Source: Rhodovulum sulfidophilum (GTDB lineage Bacteria; Pseudomonadota; Alphaproteobacteria; Rhodobacterales; Rhodobacteraceae). Taken from it: a stretch of DNA of 64,000 bases. This document shows positions 51,891 to 63,171 of this stretch, piece by piece. A program made the translations under genes and the position numbers. The DNA is taken from NCBI GenBank assembly GCA_003241785.1, contig QFPW01000001.1:496001-560000 (forward strand), given 5' to 3'. The notes beneath the pieces are model-generated. The model did not search any database. It had not been told where the DNA came from and saw nothing but the letters and a program-made list of their open reading frames with translations. Every line of letters starts with the position of its first letter. Positions within the stretch are counted from its first letter, which is position 1.

Positions 51891-52838
51891 TCAGGCGGTC
51901 CGCCGCGCCTCGGAATCGACCGATCGCGCCGGGCGGAAGATGTCGCGCTGGAAGGTATAGCCGAGCGCGCCGAGCACACGGGTCTGCCACGAGGAGAGCG
52001 CGTAGAGCCGCAGGAAGATGTTGCGCGTGGCCGGCTCGCCCTCGCCGAACGCCTTCGCGATCGCGGCCATCTGCGCGTTGCGGGTGCCGGCCATCCGGTT
52101 CGCGATCGTCTCGCGCGTGATGCGCTGTTCCCACTTCCGCCGCCAGCGGCCGAAGCCGATCGCGTCGAAATGCCCGAGATACATGCCCTCGCCGCCGCGG
52201 CCGAGCTCATGCGCCCAGACCGAGACATTGACGCCGTCCCGCTCGGAATAGTGGTTGCCGATGAAGCCGTAGTCGCGGCCGGCGCGCAGGAACTGCTTGC
52301 CCGCGACATGGCCGACCAGGCCCTGGCGGAAAAAGCGCGCGTCCGGTCCGTAGACGATGCGGCGCAGCGCCTTCCAGAACTGCGGATTGGTCCAGGCGGT
52401 GCGGAACCAGGTGCTGCCGAACGGCTGTTCCGGGTCGTCGGTCGGGCCCCAGACCGCCTCGGCGGTGCGCAGCCGGGCCGAATCGACGGTGTCGGGCAGC
52501 CAGTCGAGGAACTGTTCCACCGAACGATCGCCGAAGACGAATTCGTCGGCGTCGCAGATCAGCATCCAGTCGGTCTGGCACTGGGCGAGCGCATGCGCGT
52601 AAACCGCCGACTGCCGGTCCTCGAGGCCCTCGGGCCGGCCGCCGAGCCTCTCCCAGAAGGCGGCCTCGCACAGGATGACCCGCGCCCTGGGATCGGTGGG
52701 AGCCGGCATCCCCTCGGCGGGCCCGTCGTGGTAGATCACCACCGCGGTGGCGCCGAGCCCAAGGTAGTAGGAGACGAAATGCTCCACGATTTCGGGATCT
52801 TCCCGCATCAGTGAGACGGTTGAGAATCGCGCTACCAC
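51891..52838 (-). CDS. Glycosyltransferase family 2-like protein (GT92-like)
   Basis: A 315-residue cytoplasmic glycosyltransferase. MREDPEIVEHFVSYYLGLGATAVVIYHDGP near the start and CQTDWMLICDADEFVFGD (metal-binding DADEF) match the Glyco_tranf_2_4 / GT92-like group that acts on surface polysaccharides. GTWF-like and IGNHYSERDG segments complete the fold. I propose the GTG at 52838, giving MVARFSTVSLMREDPEIVEH, with AGGG 7 nt upstream; an ATG at 52925 is possible but adds residues without family similarity. The nearest partner genes are unrelated, so it looks like a stand-alone enzyme. Confidence 0.8.
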   Translation of the reverse strand: MVARFSTVSLMREDPEIVEHFVSYYLGLGATAVVIYHDGPAEGMPAPTDPRARVILCEAAFWERLGGRPEGLEDRQSAVYAHALAQCQTDWMLICDADEFVFGDRSVEQFLDWLPDTVDSARLRTAEAVWGPTDDPEQPFGSTWFRTAWTNPQFWKALRRIVYGPDARFFRQGLVGHVAGKQFLRAGRDYGFIGNHYSERDGVNVSVWAHELGRGGEGMYLGHFDAIGFGRWRRKWEQRITRETIANRMAGTRNAQMAAIAKAFGEGEPATRNIFLRLYALSSWQTRVLGALGYTFQRDIFRPARSVDSEARRTA

Positions 52839-52868
52839 AAACGAACCCTGCAATCGCGGAACATCGGA

Positions 52869-52902
52869 CCACCCCTCCCCCGGCCGGAGAGGGCGGAGGT
52901 GG
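52869..52902. repeat. Imperfect GC-rich dyad upstream of the glycosyltransferase gene
   Basis: CCACCCCTCCC and GGGCGGAGGTGG flank a short CCGGCCGG centre and can form an imperfect hairpin. It lies in the 214-bp gap between the glycosyltransferase and DUF1810 genes, where I see nothing else. It may be another repeat family. Confidence 0.5.
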
Positions 52903-53052
52903 CTCCTCGCCGCGACTTCTAACATCCGCCCGTCCGGTTCGGCCAGCGGCCAAGCGCCGCGCGTGCGAAAAACTTCCGACGCGGCCGCCGAACGCCCGCC
53001 GCTTCCGCGGCGCGGCGGCGCGCTGCACGTCTCGGCGCCAGAGCGCGAGCGC

Positions 53053-53466
53053 TCAGAGCCGCGCGAGCGTCTCGGGATCCGGCGCGCCGCCATGGAACGC
53101 CCGGAGCGCCGCCGCGAAGCGGGGCTCCTCCGGCGCGGCGGCCGCGAAGAGCGTCATCGACGAGCGGAACTTCATCGCGTCGACGCCGCCGAGGACCGAG
53201 GCCGCGTCCTCGCCCGCGTGGGCCAGCATCAGATCGGTCGCCCGCCGCAGCCGCGCGCCGAGCAGCGGATGGGCGAGATAGGCGCGCGCGGCCTCGAGCC
53301 CGTCGAGCGCGTAGCGCGCGGACATGGCGCTCTGGCCGAGGCCGGCGATCTGCGGGAAGACGAACCACATCCAGTGCGTGCGCTTCCGCCCGGCGGCGAG
53401 TTCGGCCTCGACCGCGTCCCAGACCGGCGCCTGCGCCGCGACGAACCGGGCGAGATCCGCGCTCAC
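53053..53466 (-). CDS. DUF1810-family protein
   Basis: A 137-residue soluble protein. LARFVAAQAPVWDAVEAELAAGRKRTHWMWFVFPQIAGLGQSAMSARYAL is the conserved DUF1810 block (KRTHWMWFIFPQ), followed by LLGARLRRATDLMLAHAGEDAASVLGGVDAMKFRSSMTLFA. Function is not established. Its start overlaps the HD-domain gene stop by 4 bp, so the two are probably translated from one message. Confidence 0.9.
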   Translation of the reverse strand: MSADLARFVAAQAPVWDAVEAELAAGRKRTHWMWFVFPQIAGLGQSAMSARYALDGLEAARAYLAHPLLGARLRRATDLMLAHAGEDAASVLGGVDAMKFRSSMTLFAAAAPEEPRFAAALRAFHGGAPDPETLARL

Positions 53467-54041
53467 GGCCGCGGCTTTCCCGCCAGCCGCCCGGTCTCGG
53501 CGTCGACCGGCGCGCGCAGCGCCGCGATCAGCGGATGCCCGTCGGTATGGGCGCGGCCATAGGTGAGGTTGAAGCCGATGTCGAAATCGGCCGGATTGTC
53601 GCCCTGGGTGTGCTGGAGCACGGTCTCGAGCCGGTCGAGCCCCTTGGCGAGCCGCGCCTCGGGCGAGGCCATCGCGTTATATTCGTCCCAGAGCGCCAGC
53701 AGCCGCGCCCCCGCCGGCTCGGGCAGCGGGGCGATCAGGGCGCGGAAATCGCGCCGCTCCTCGGCGGTCTTGTCGCCGCGCTGCTCGGGGGCCGGGATGT
53801 CGCCGCCGATCGCCTCGCCGAGGTCGTGCACGATCAGCATGCGGATGAGCTTCGCGACGTCGATCCCGTCGAGTTCCGGCTCGAGCGTCAGCGCCATGAG
53901 GCAGAGCCGCCAGCTGTGCTCGGCGGTGCTCTCGCGCCGTCCGCCGCTGGTATAGCCGCTGCGCATCGTGTCCTTCAGCGCCTCCGCGGCGCGGAAGAAG
54001 GCGAGGTAGCGGTCGATCTCGCCAGGCTCGGTCGTGGCCAT
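53463..54041 (-). CDS. HD-domain hydrolase (YfbR-like)
   Basis: A 192-residue protein with metal-binding HD motifs: the first His in STAEHSWRLCLMALTL, the HD pair in MLIVHDLGEAIGGDIPAP and a later Asp in LDRLETVLQHTQGDNPADFD. This arrangement matches YfbR-type 5'-deoxynucleotidases and related phosphohydrolases; the exact substrate is unknown. The ATG at 54041 has GAGGG upstream. It is the first gene of a pair with the DUF1810 gene, and a triple repeat lies between it and secA. Confidence 0.87.
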   Translation of the reverse strand: MATTEPGEIDRYLAFFRAAEALKDTMRSGYTSGGRRESTAEHSWRLCLMALTLEPELDGIDVAKLIRMLIVHDLGEAIGGDIPAPEQRGDKTAEERRDFRALIAPLPEPAGARLLALWDEYNAMASPEARLAKGLDRLETVLQHTQGDNPADFDIGFNLTYGRAHTDGHPLIAALRAPVDAETGRLAGKPRP

Positions 54042-54066
54042 GGGACGTCCCTCGCGCGAAGGGGGC

Positions 54067-54156
54067 GGCGGACCGAGGTCCGCCCTACGGCGCCTTGTAG
54101 GGCGGACCTCGGTCCGCCATCGCGCGGCGCCATCGTAGGGCGGACCTCGGTCCGCC
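54067..54156. repeat. REP-like repeat family A, three copies between the HD gene and secA
   Basis: Copies at 54067-54089, 54097-54118 and 54134-54156 share the core GGCGGACC/GGTCCGCC with a GTAG tag. The first is inverted relative to the other two. The array occupies most of the 140-bp gap downstream of secA. Confidence 0.92.
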
Positions 54157-54181
54157 TTTCCGGTTTCCCGATCCGCGCCGC

Positions 54182-56950
<2,769 letters not shown>

Positions 56951-56972
56951 GAACCTCAGTCCTCAAATAACC

Positions 56973-56988
56973 CGGCGCCAGGGCGCCG
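56973..56988 (-). promoter_or_regulatory. Leader hairpin upstream of secA
   Basis: CGGCGCC and GGCGCCG with a 2-nt centre form a tight hairpin, 23 bp before the secA start. A role in translation control is only a guess. Confidence 0.35.
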
Positions 56989-57042
56989 AATGCGTCAGCC
57001 GACCTCTGTTCCCAGCCCACCGAATTGTCATTGCGGGCAAGC

Positions 57043-57071
57043 TTGTTCACTGGAAGCGAACCGTCTAAGTC
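57043..57071 (+). promoter_or_regulatory. Possible promoter of the isomerase gene
   Basis: TTGTTC and TAAGTC have a 17-bp spacer, giving a leader of about 150 nt before the ATG at 57229. The match is moderate. Confidence 0.3.
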
Positions 57072-57228
57072 TGCGCCCTGCGCGCGGCCGGACCCCGCTG
57101 AACCGGCTAGGGATGTAAGCGGGCCAGCCGTGCCTGTCAACGGCGCCCCCGGTTCGGGGCGCCCCGCGGATTTCATGTGGAGCCGCTCCGGCGCAGTCCC
57201 GGAAGCGTGTCCACCAAGGGAGAAACTA

Positions 57229-58119
57229 ATGCGCAACCTTCTGATCGCGGGCCTGCTCGCAAGCGTCGCCGTCGTCCCCGCCGCCTGGGCGCAGGACGCC
57301 GCCACGCCCGCCCCGGCCCCCGCGCCGGCGGCGGACGCCAAATACGACGTCGACACCGTCGTCGCGACCGTGAACGGTACCGCGATCACGCTCGGCAATG
57401 TCATCGCGATGCGCGAGCGCCTGCCGGCGCAGTACCAGCAGCTTCCGGACGAGACGCTGCTGACCGGCCTCGTCCAGCAGCTCGCCGACCAGCTCGTGCT
57501 GGCCGACAGCCTCTCGACCGATCCGGCGGACGATCCGCTCGCGGTCAAGCTGCAGCTCCAGAACGACCGCCGCGCCGCGCTCGCCAATATCGTCGCGCAG
57601 AAGTACATGAGCGGGCCGGTGGACGACGCCGCGGTGCAGGCCGCCTATGACGAGCAGGTGAAATCCTTCCAGCCGCAGCCGGAATTCGACGCCTCGCATA
57701 TCCTCGTGAAGACCGAGGACGAGGCGAAGAAGCTCCTCGACGAGATCAAGGGCGGCGCCGATTTCGCCGAGACCGCGACCAAGAACTCGACCGACGGCTC
57801 GGCCGCGCAGGGCGGCGAGCTCGGCTGGTTCGGCAAGGGCCAGATGGTGCCCGAGTTCGAGACCGCCGTCGCCGGGATGCAGAAGGGCGAGGTCGCGGGC
57901 CCGATCCAGACGCAGTTCGGCTGGCACCTCATCAAGCTCAACGACACCCGCGAGAGCGCCGCGCCGACCCTCGACGCCGTGCGGCCGCAGATCGAGGAGC
58001 AGCTGCGCCAGCAGGCGTTCCAGGCCGAGCTCGAGAAGCTGCGCACCGCCTCCAAGGTCGAGATCACGGCCTCCGGCGTCCCGGCGGCGGCGATCCGCGA
58101 CAACGACCTCCTGAACTAA
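57229..58119 (+). CDS. Periplasmic parvulin-type peptidyl-prolyl isomerase
   Basis: A 296-residue exported chaperone with a signal peptide (MRNLLIAGLLASVAVVPAAWA, about 1-21) and an Ala/Pro-rich linker. An N-terminal SurA-like helical part (DTVVATVNGTAITLGNVIAMRERLPAQYQQLP) is followed by the parvulin domain: FDASHILVKTEDEAKKLLDEIKGGADFAETATKNSTDGSAAQGGELGWFGKGQMVPEFETAVAGMQKGEVAGPIQTQFGWHLIKL. It probably helps fold secreted and outer-membrane proteins, which fits its position beside secA. GGGAGAAAC precedes the ATG at 57229. Confidence 0.93.
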   Translation: MRNLLIAGLLASVAVVPAAWAQDAATPAPAPAPAADAKYDVDTVVATVNGTAITLGNVIAMRERLPAQYQQLPDETLLTGLVQQLADQLVLADSLSTDPADDPLAVKLQLQNDRRAALANIVAQKYMSGPVDDAAVQAAYDEQVKSFQPQPEFDASHILVKTEDEAKKLLDEIKGGADFAETATKNSTDGSAAQGGELGWFGKGQMVPEFETAVAGMQKGEVAGPIQTQFGWHLIKLNDTRESAAPTLDAVRPQIEEQLRQQAFQAELEKLRTASKVEITASGVPAAAIRDNDLLN

Positions 58120-58196
58120 CGCTTCTGCGTTCTTCCCCCGGGCGCCGCGCCGGTGTAACCGGCGTCCGGGGTACCCATCCGCCGGAGCGAGCCGAG

Positions 58197-59501
58197 ATGC
58201 CGAAGGACAAGAAGAAGAAAAAGAAGAACGCCAAGCCGGCGGCGCGCGGGCCTCTGGTCTCGCCGCTGGCGCCGGTCAGCGGGTTTCCCGACCTGCCGGT
58301 GATCGAGGGCGTGCGCTTCGCCGCCGTGGAGGCGGGCGTGCGCTACCGCGGCCGGCTCGACGTGATGCTGGCCGAGGTCGCCGAGGGCAGCGCGGTCGCC
58401 GGTGTCTTCACCCGCTCCGCCACCCGCTCGGCGCCGGTCCTCTGGTGCGAGGACAACCTCGCCGCGATCGCCCGCGACGGCGGCGGCGCGAGCGGCTATG
58501 CAATCCTCGTCAATTCCGGAAATTCGAACGCCTTCACCGGCGGGGCCGGCCGCGCGGCGGTCGAGACCACGGTGACCGCGACCGCCGACCTGCTCGGCAT
58601 CCCCGCGAACCATGTCTTCGTCGCCTCCACCGGGGTGATCGGCGAGCCCTTGCCGGCGCAGCGCATCACCGCCAAGCTCGAGGACCTGCGCGACCGGCTC
58701 GACCCGACCGGCGCCGGCCTCGCCGCGCGGGCGATCATGACGACCGACACCTTCCCGAAGGGCGCCACCGCGCTCATCGATCTCGACGGCGCCGACGTGC
58801 GGATCTCCGGCTTCGCCAAGGGCTCGGGCATGATCGCCCCCGACATGGCGACGATGCTGGTCTTCATCTTCACCGACGCCGCGATCGACCGGGCGCTGCT
58901 GCAGGAGATGGTGTCCTCGGCCAACGACGAGACGTTCAACTGCATCACCGTCGACGGCGACACCTCGACCTCGGATTCGCTGGTCCTCGCCGCCACCGGC
59001 CGCGCGCCGATGGAGAAGATCACCAGCGCCGAGGACCCGCGGGCGGCGCTGTTCCGCGAGGCGCTGCGGGGCGTGATGCTGGACCTCGCGCATCAGGTGG
59101 TGCGCGACGGCGAGGGGGCGACGAAATTCGTCGAGATCCAGGTCACCGGCGCCGCCTCTGATCAGGCCGCGAAGACCGTCGGCCTCTCGATCGCCAATTC
59201 GCCTCTCGTGAAGACCGCGCTCGCCGGCGAGGACCCGAACTGGGGCCGCGTCGTGATGGCGGTGGGCAAATCCGGCGCTGAGGCGGATCGCGACAAGCTC
59301 TCGATCCGGTTCGGCGACATCCTGGTCGCCGAGAACGGCTGGGTCAGCCCGAGCTACACCGAATCCGCCGGCGCCGCCTATATGAAGGAGGCCGAGCTCG
59401 TGATCGGGGTCGATCTCGGGATCGGCGCGGGGCGGGCCACGGTCTGGACCTGCGATCTCACCCACCGCTACATCGAGATCAACGCCGACTACCGCTCGTG
59501 A
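58197..59501 (+). CDS. argJ: Bifunctional glutamate N-acetyltransferase / ornithine acetyltransferase
   Basis: A 434-residue enzyme for the arginine pathway, transferring acetyl from N-acetylornithine to glutamate. It is made as a precursor that cuts itself before the conserved Thr in FAKGSGMIAPDMATMLVFIFTDA (about 204-226, cleavage at Ala-Thr). It also shows AVEAGVRYRGRLDVMLAEV, MTTDTFPK, SANDETFNCITVDGDTSTSD and GEDPNWGRVVMAVGKSGA. The N-terminus has a run of seven to eight lysines. Its stop overlaps the GTG start of mutT. Confidence 0.96.
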   Translation: MPKDKKKKKKNAKPAARGPLVSPLAPVSGFPDLPVIEGVRFAAVEAGVRYRGRLDVMLAEVAEGSAVAGVFTRSATRSAPVLWCEDNLAAIARDGGGASGYAILVNSGNSNAFTGGAGRAAVETTVTATADLLGIPANHVFVASTGVIGEPLPAQRITAKLEDLRDRLDPTGAGLAARAIMTTDTFPKGATALIDLDGADVRISGFAKGSGMIAPDMATMLVFIFTDAAIDRALLQEMVSSANDETFNCITVDGDTSTSDSLVLAATGRAPMEKITSAEDPRAALFREALRGVMLDLAHQVVRDGEGATKFVEIQVTGAASDQAAKTVGLSIANSPLVKTALAGEDPNWGRVVMAVGKSGAEADRDKLSIRFGDILVAENGWVSPSYTESAGAAYMKEAELVIGVDLGIGAGRATVWTCDLTHRYIEINADYRS

Positions 59502-59929
59502 CCGCTGCGCCTCCGCCCCCCGAATCACCCCGGCGACTGATTCTCGTCGTGGCCGCCGCGCTGGTGGATTCGGACGGGAGAGTGCTCATCGCCCAGCGTC
59601 CCGAGGGAAAAAACTTGGCGGGGCTGTGGGAATTTCCCGGCGGAAAGGTCGAAAACGGGGAAACGCCGGAGGCCGCCCTCATCCGTGAGTTGCATGAGGA
59701 GCTCGGGATCAACACCTGGGAGAGCTGCCTCGCGCCCCTGACTTTCGTCAGTTTCGGCTATCCGGACTTTCACTTGCTGATGCCGCTGTTCGTATGCCGC
59801 CGCTGGGAAGGGATACCGATCAGCCGCGAACACCATGCGCTCAAATGGGTATGGGCCCGGGATCTCAGTGATTATCCGATGCCTCCGGCCGATCTTCCGG
59901 TCATACCCGTGCTGAGGGACCTACTTTAG
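59498..59929 (+). CDS. mutT: 8-oxo-dGTP diphosphatase (MutT, Nudix)
   Basis: A 143-residue Nudix hydrolase that removes oxidised dGTP. The Nudix box GGKVENGETPEAALIRELHEELGI is complete, with the REXXEE part. ALVDSDGRVLIAQRPEGKNLAGLWEFPG precedes it. It begins at GTG (59498), overlapping the argJ stop (GTGA). The GC content is lower than that of its neighbours, though order and family are conserved in Rhodobacterales, so recent transfer is not needed to explain it. Confidence 0.94.
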   Translation: MTAAPPPPESPRRLILVVAAALVDSDGRVLIAQRPEGKNLAGLWEFPGGKVENGETPEAALIRELHEELGINTWESCLAPLTFVSFGYPDFHLLMPLFVCRRWEGIPISREHHALKWVWARDLSDYPMPPADLPVIPVLRDLL

Positions 59930-59992
59930 GCTATACAACCTTGGATGGAATTTTAACGAATTTACCGTGACACTGACGGCGTCTTCCCGTAA

Positions 59993-60009
59993 GTTTGTTT
60001 CAAACAAAC
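59993..60009. promoter_or_regulatory. Perfect palindrome GTTTGTTTCAAACAAAC
   Basis: A 17-bp perfect palindrome with one central base, in the AT-rich gap 21 bp before the ATG at 60031. Its A/T composition is unlike the rest of the window and unlike a GC-rich terminator. It looks like a protein-binding site, possibly autoregulatory. Confidence 0.6.
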
Positions 60010-60030
60010 AGAGATCCAAGGGTGGAAAAA

Positions 60031-60228
60031 ATGCTGTATCAGACGATCCGAGTTTCGAGTTGCGTCTCAATCCAGGGCGAGTTCGTCGAGGCCCTCGCCA
60101 ATGGCGACGTGCTGGTCCGCGACGGGCGCAAGCTCTACCGCGGCCAGCCGATCCGGAAGGGGGACTACCCGTTCCACGCGGCGATGGCGCGTTCGGTCGA
60201 GCCAGCCTCGGTGATCGAGGCGATCTGA
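60031..60228 (+). CDS. Small conserved-looking protein, unknown function
   Basis: A 65-residue soluble protein, MLYQTIRVSSCVSIQGEFVE followed by ALANGDVLVRDGRKLYRGQP and FHAAMARSVEPASVIEAI. It reads like a small beta-rich domain; I do not recognise the family. AAGGGTGG lies 8 nt before the ATG, a 17-bp palindrome just upstream and a good terminator just downstream, so it is probably a single-gene transcript under specific control. An in-frame TTG at 59995 would place the palindrome inside the gene and is less likely. Confidence 0.72.
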   Translation: MLYQTIRVSSCVSIQGEFVEALANGDVLVRDGRKLYRGQPIRKGDYPFHAAMARSVEPASVIEAI

Positions 60229-60256
60229 GGCGAACCCGTTTCGCCGCGCATCTCCA

Positions 60257-60296
60257 GGGCGGGTCAGGTCACGAACCTGGCCCGCCTTTCGCTTTT
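60257..60296 (+). terminator. Rho-independent terminator after the 65-codon gene
   Basis: GGCGGGTCAGG and CCTGGCCCGCC form an 11-bp stem (one G-T pair) with a 7-nt loop, followed by TTTCGCTTTT. It lies between the small gene and convergent hemH. Confidence 0.88.
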
Positions 60297-60319
60297 CCGG
60301 GGCCTCGTCCCCGACCACC

Positions 60320-61381
60320 TCAGAGCCAGCCCGAGAGCTCCCGTTCGAGGATGGTGGTGATCATCCGCACATGCGCGGCGTCGTCGTTGAGGCAGGGGAT
60401 GTAGGTGAAGCTCTCCCCGCCCGCCGCCTCGAAGGCGTGGCGGATCTCGCCCTGGACCTCCTCGAGCGTCTCGACGCAATCGGCGGAGAAGGCCGGCGCC
60501 ATCACCGCGATCCGCTTCTTGCCGGCCTGGGCCAGCCGCGCGACCTCCTCGACCGTATAGGGTTTCAGCCATTCCTCGGGGCCGAAGCGCGACTGGAACG
60601 TGACGACCACCTCCTCGGGCGCGAAGCCCAGCCGCGCGCGCAGCAGCCGCGTCGTCGCGCGGCACTGGCAGTGGTACGGGTCGCCCTCGGCGAGATAGCG
60701 CTCCGGCATGCCGTGGTAGCTCATCACGAGCAGGTCGGGCCGGTGGTCGAGCGCGGCATAGGCGCGCTCCACCGAGGCCGCCAGCGCCTCGATATAGAGC
60801 GGATCGTCGTAATAGGCCGGCACGGTGCGGAAGGCGGGCTGCCAGCGCTGCTTCATTAGCGCGCGGAACGCCTGGTCGTTCGCGGTGGCCGTGGTCGGCG
60901 CGGCGTATTGCGGATAGAGCGGGAAGAAGACGATCCGGTCGCAGCCCTGCTCGACCAGCTTTGTGATCACCGATTCCGTCGAGGGATTGCCGTAGCGCAT
61001 CGCGAAGTCGACGCGGATCCGGTCGCCATGCGCGGCGGCGAGCGCGGCGGCGACCTGCTCGGTCTGCGATTTGGTGATGGTCAGGAGCGGGCTCTCGTTC
61101 CGCTCCTTGTCCCAGATGCTCTCGTAGTTCTTGCCGGAGGAGAACGGCCGCCGGCTGAGGATGACGAGCTGTAAGAGGGGCTGCCATTTCCAGCGCGGGT
61201 AGTCGATCACCCGCTCGTCGGACAGGAACTCGTTCAGGTAGCGGCGCATCGACCAGTAATCGGTCGCGTCGGGCGTCCCGAGATTGGCGAGGACGACGCC
61301 GATCCGCGCCGGGGGCACGGCGGGATGGTCGGGGGGTGCGAAGGCGAGGCGCCCTTCGCCGGGCTCGCGGGTCTCTGTCAT
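60320..61381 (-). CDS. hemH: Ferrochelatase
   Basis: A 353-residue enzyme that inserts ferrous iron into protoporphyrin IX, the last step of heme synthesis. It contains VVLANLGTPDATDYWSMRRYLNEFLSDERVID, VDFAMRYGNPS, FFPLYPQYAAPTTATAND, the metal-site His in LLVMSYHGMPERYLAEGDPYHCQC, FQSRFGPEEWLKPYT and FSADCVETLEEV. TAGGAGGACGCC precedes the ATG. No cysteine set for a [2Fe-2S] cluster is obvious at the C-terminus. Confidence 0.97.
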   Translation of the reverse strand: MTETREPGEGRLAFAPPDHPAVPPARIGVVLANLGTPDATDYWSMRRYLNEFLSDERVIDYPRWKWQPLLQLVILSRRPFSSGKNYESIWDKERNESPLLTITKSQTEQVAAALAAAHGDRIRVDFAMRYGNPSTESVITKLVEQGCDRIVFFPLYPQYAAPTTATANDQAFRALMKQRWQPAFRTVPAYYDDPLYIEALAASVERAYAALDHRPDLLVMSYHGMPERYLAEGDPYHCQCRATTRLLRARLGFAPEEVVVTFQSRFGPEEWLKPYTVEEVARLAQAGKKRIAVMAPAFSADCVETLEEVQGEIRHAFEAAGGESFTYIPCLNDDAAHVRMITTILERELSGWL

Positions 61382-61437
61382 GGCGTCCTCCTATCGGCGG
61401 GCGCCCTGGCCCACAATCTGCCCGCTGGTCGCATCGC

Positions 61438-62289
61438 TCAGCCGGGCTTTCCCGCGCGCTCGCCCGCCCCGATCTCCTCGGCGCCGAGCGCGTCGGCGAG
61501 CCGCGCCGCGGCCGAGCCGGGGCGCAGCGGCTTCTGCTGGTTGGGCGCGGGCGCCCAGCCGGTGAGATAGACGATCTCGAAGGTCGCGCCCACCCGGCCC
61601 ACGCCGTCGTCGAAACGCTCGGCGTAGATCTCGGCCGCGCGCGCGAAAAGCGCCCTGGTCGCCGGCCGGCGCGTCCGGTCGGCCAGCACGTTGGTCTCGG
61701 CCATCGCGCGAAGGTCGCGGATCAGGTGGAACATGGTCTGGTAGCTGACCGCCTGCCGCGCCGAATCCGCGACCGGAAGCGCCAGGCCCGCGCGCTGCAG
61801 CAGGCCGCCGAGGTCGCGGATCTCGCCCATCGGCGCCACCCGCGGGCTGAGGCCGCCGAGGATCTCGGTCTCGGCCGCCGCCAGCGCCTGGCGCAGCTCC
61901 CAGAGCGTGTCGCCGGCGAAGAGCGCGGCGATGAAGAGCCCGTCGGGGCGCAGCGCCCGGCGCGCCTGGGCGATCTGGCCCACCGGATCGTTGGCCCAGT
62001 GCAGCGCCAGCGCGTGCACGACGAGATCGGCCTCGCCCTCGGCGAGATCGAGCGTCTCGGCGTCGGGCAGCAGCCGGGCCCCGGGCAGGCCGATCGCCTC
62101 GGCGAAGAGCGCGCCGCGCGGGCCGATCACCACCGGCGCCTGAAAGCGCCTGTTAACCTCGCTCAGCCTTTCTGCGATCTCGGCCGCCGCGATCTCGCGC
62201 AGGAAATCGGCGGGCGCGCCCCGGGCGTCGGCGCGGGCGCGGCGCTGGGCGAGCAGGGCGGGGTCGAACAGGGCTGGGGGCGCGGACAT
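61438..62289 (-). CDS. SAM-dependent methyltransferase-fold protein (BioC/NDUFAF5-like)
   Basis: A 283-residue class I methyltransferase-fold protein. It begins PALFDPALLAQRRARADARG, as in NDUFAF5 homologues, and has ETLDLAEGEADLVVHALALHWANDPVGQIAQARRALRPDGLFIAALFAGDTLWELRQAL and GGLSPRVAPMGEIRDLGGLLQRAGLALPVAD. The usual glycine-rich SAM motif I is replaced by VVIGPRGALF. NDUFAF5 hydroxylates an arginine of a complex I subunit, whereas BioC methylates malonyl thioesters; no biotin genes lie nearby. The ATG at 62289 is 49 bp from divergent comF. Confidence 0.85.
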   Translation of the reverse strand: MSAPPALFDPALLAQRRARADARGAPADFLREIAAAEIAERLSEVNRRFQAPVVIGPRGALFAEAIGLPGARLLPDAETLDLAEGEADLVVHALALHWANDPVGQIAQARRALRPDGLFIAALFAGDTLWELRQALAAAETEILGGLSPRVAPMGEIRDLGGLLQRAGLALPVADSARQAVSYQTMFHLIRDLRAMAETNVLADRTRRPATRALFARAAEIYAERFDDGVGRVGATFEIVYLTGWAPAPNQQKPLRPGSAAARLADALGAEEIGAGERAGKPG

Positions 62290-62338
62290 GGGCTTTCCTC
62301 GGGCAAGCGGGACATAGGCGAGACGGAGGCGGATTTCC

Positions 62339-63133
62339 ATGGTGGACGTGAAAGGCGCCGGCGCCGCGCCGCTGCGAAGCCTCGGGGCCGCGCTCATCGA
62401 CCTTCTCTACCCGCCGCGCTGCCTCGCCTGCGGCGGCATGACCGACGGCGCGCGGGGCCTCTGCGGCCCCTGCTGGCGCGACACGCATTTCATCACCGGG
62501 GCCGCCTGCCTCTCCTGCGGCGCGCCGCTCACCGGCGCCGCGACCGGGCTCGTGGCGCTCGGCGCCGACGGGGCGGATATCTGCGACGGCTGCCGCCGCC
62601 ATCCGCCGGCCTGGGACCGGGGCGCCGCCGCGGTGCTCTACACCGGCGCCGCGCGGCGCGCGGTGCTGGCCTTCAAGCATGGCGACCGGCTCGACATGCG
62701 CGACGCGCTGGCGGGCTGGATGGCGCAGGCGGGCCGGCCGCTCTTCGCCAGCGCCGATCTCATCGCCCCGGTGCCGCTGCACTGGCGGCGGCTCCTGACG
62801 CGGAAGTACAACCAGTCCGCCGAGCTCGCCCGCGCGCTGGCGCGCCACGCCGATCGTCCGGCGGTGCTCGACCTGCTGACGCGCCAGCGCGCGACCCGGC
62901 CGCAGGAGGCGATGGACCGGCGCGCCCGCGCGCGCAATCAGGCCGGCGCCTTCGCCGTCCCCCCGCGCCACGCCGCGCGCATCGCGGGCAAGGGCGTGCT
63001 TCTCGTCGACGACGTGCTGACCTCGGGGGCCACGCTCTCGGCCTGCGCCGAGGCGCTGCGCGTCGCCGGGGCGGCGCGGATCGACGTTCTGGTCCTGGCC
63101 CGCGTTGCTTTCGCCGACGGCGGGAATATATAG
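62339..63133 (+). CDS. ComF-family phosphoribosyltransferase-like protein
   Basis: A 264-residue protein. An N-terminal double zinc ribbon (CLACGGMTDGARGLCGPCW and CLSCGAPLTG... CDGC, about residues 28-95) is followed by AAVLYTGAARRAVLAFKHGDRLD, PVPLHWRRLLTRKYNQSAELARALA and the PRPP-binding loop GVLLVDDVLTSGATLSACAEAL. ComF proteins are linked to DNA uptake, and some alphaproteobacterial members to purine or DNA repair roles; the biochemical activity is uncertain. grxC follows after 38 bp. Confidence 0.92.
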   Translation: MVDVKGAGAAPLRSLGAALIDLLYPPRCLACGGMTDGARGLCGPCWRDTHFITGAACLSCGAPLTGAATGLVALGADGADICDGCRRHPPAWDRGAAAVLYTGAARRAVLAFKHGDRLDMRDALAGWMAQAGRPLFASADLIAPVPLHWRRLLTRKYNQSAELARALARHADRPAVLDLLTRQRATRPQEAMDRRARARNQAGAFAVPPRHAARIAGKGVLLVDDVLTSGATLSACAEALRVAGAARIDVLVLARVAFADGGNI

Positions 63134-63171
63134 TTTCCGTGAACGTCACCCGCCCGCGGGAAACCAGAGAC

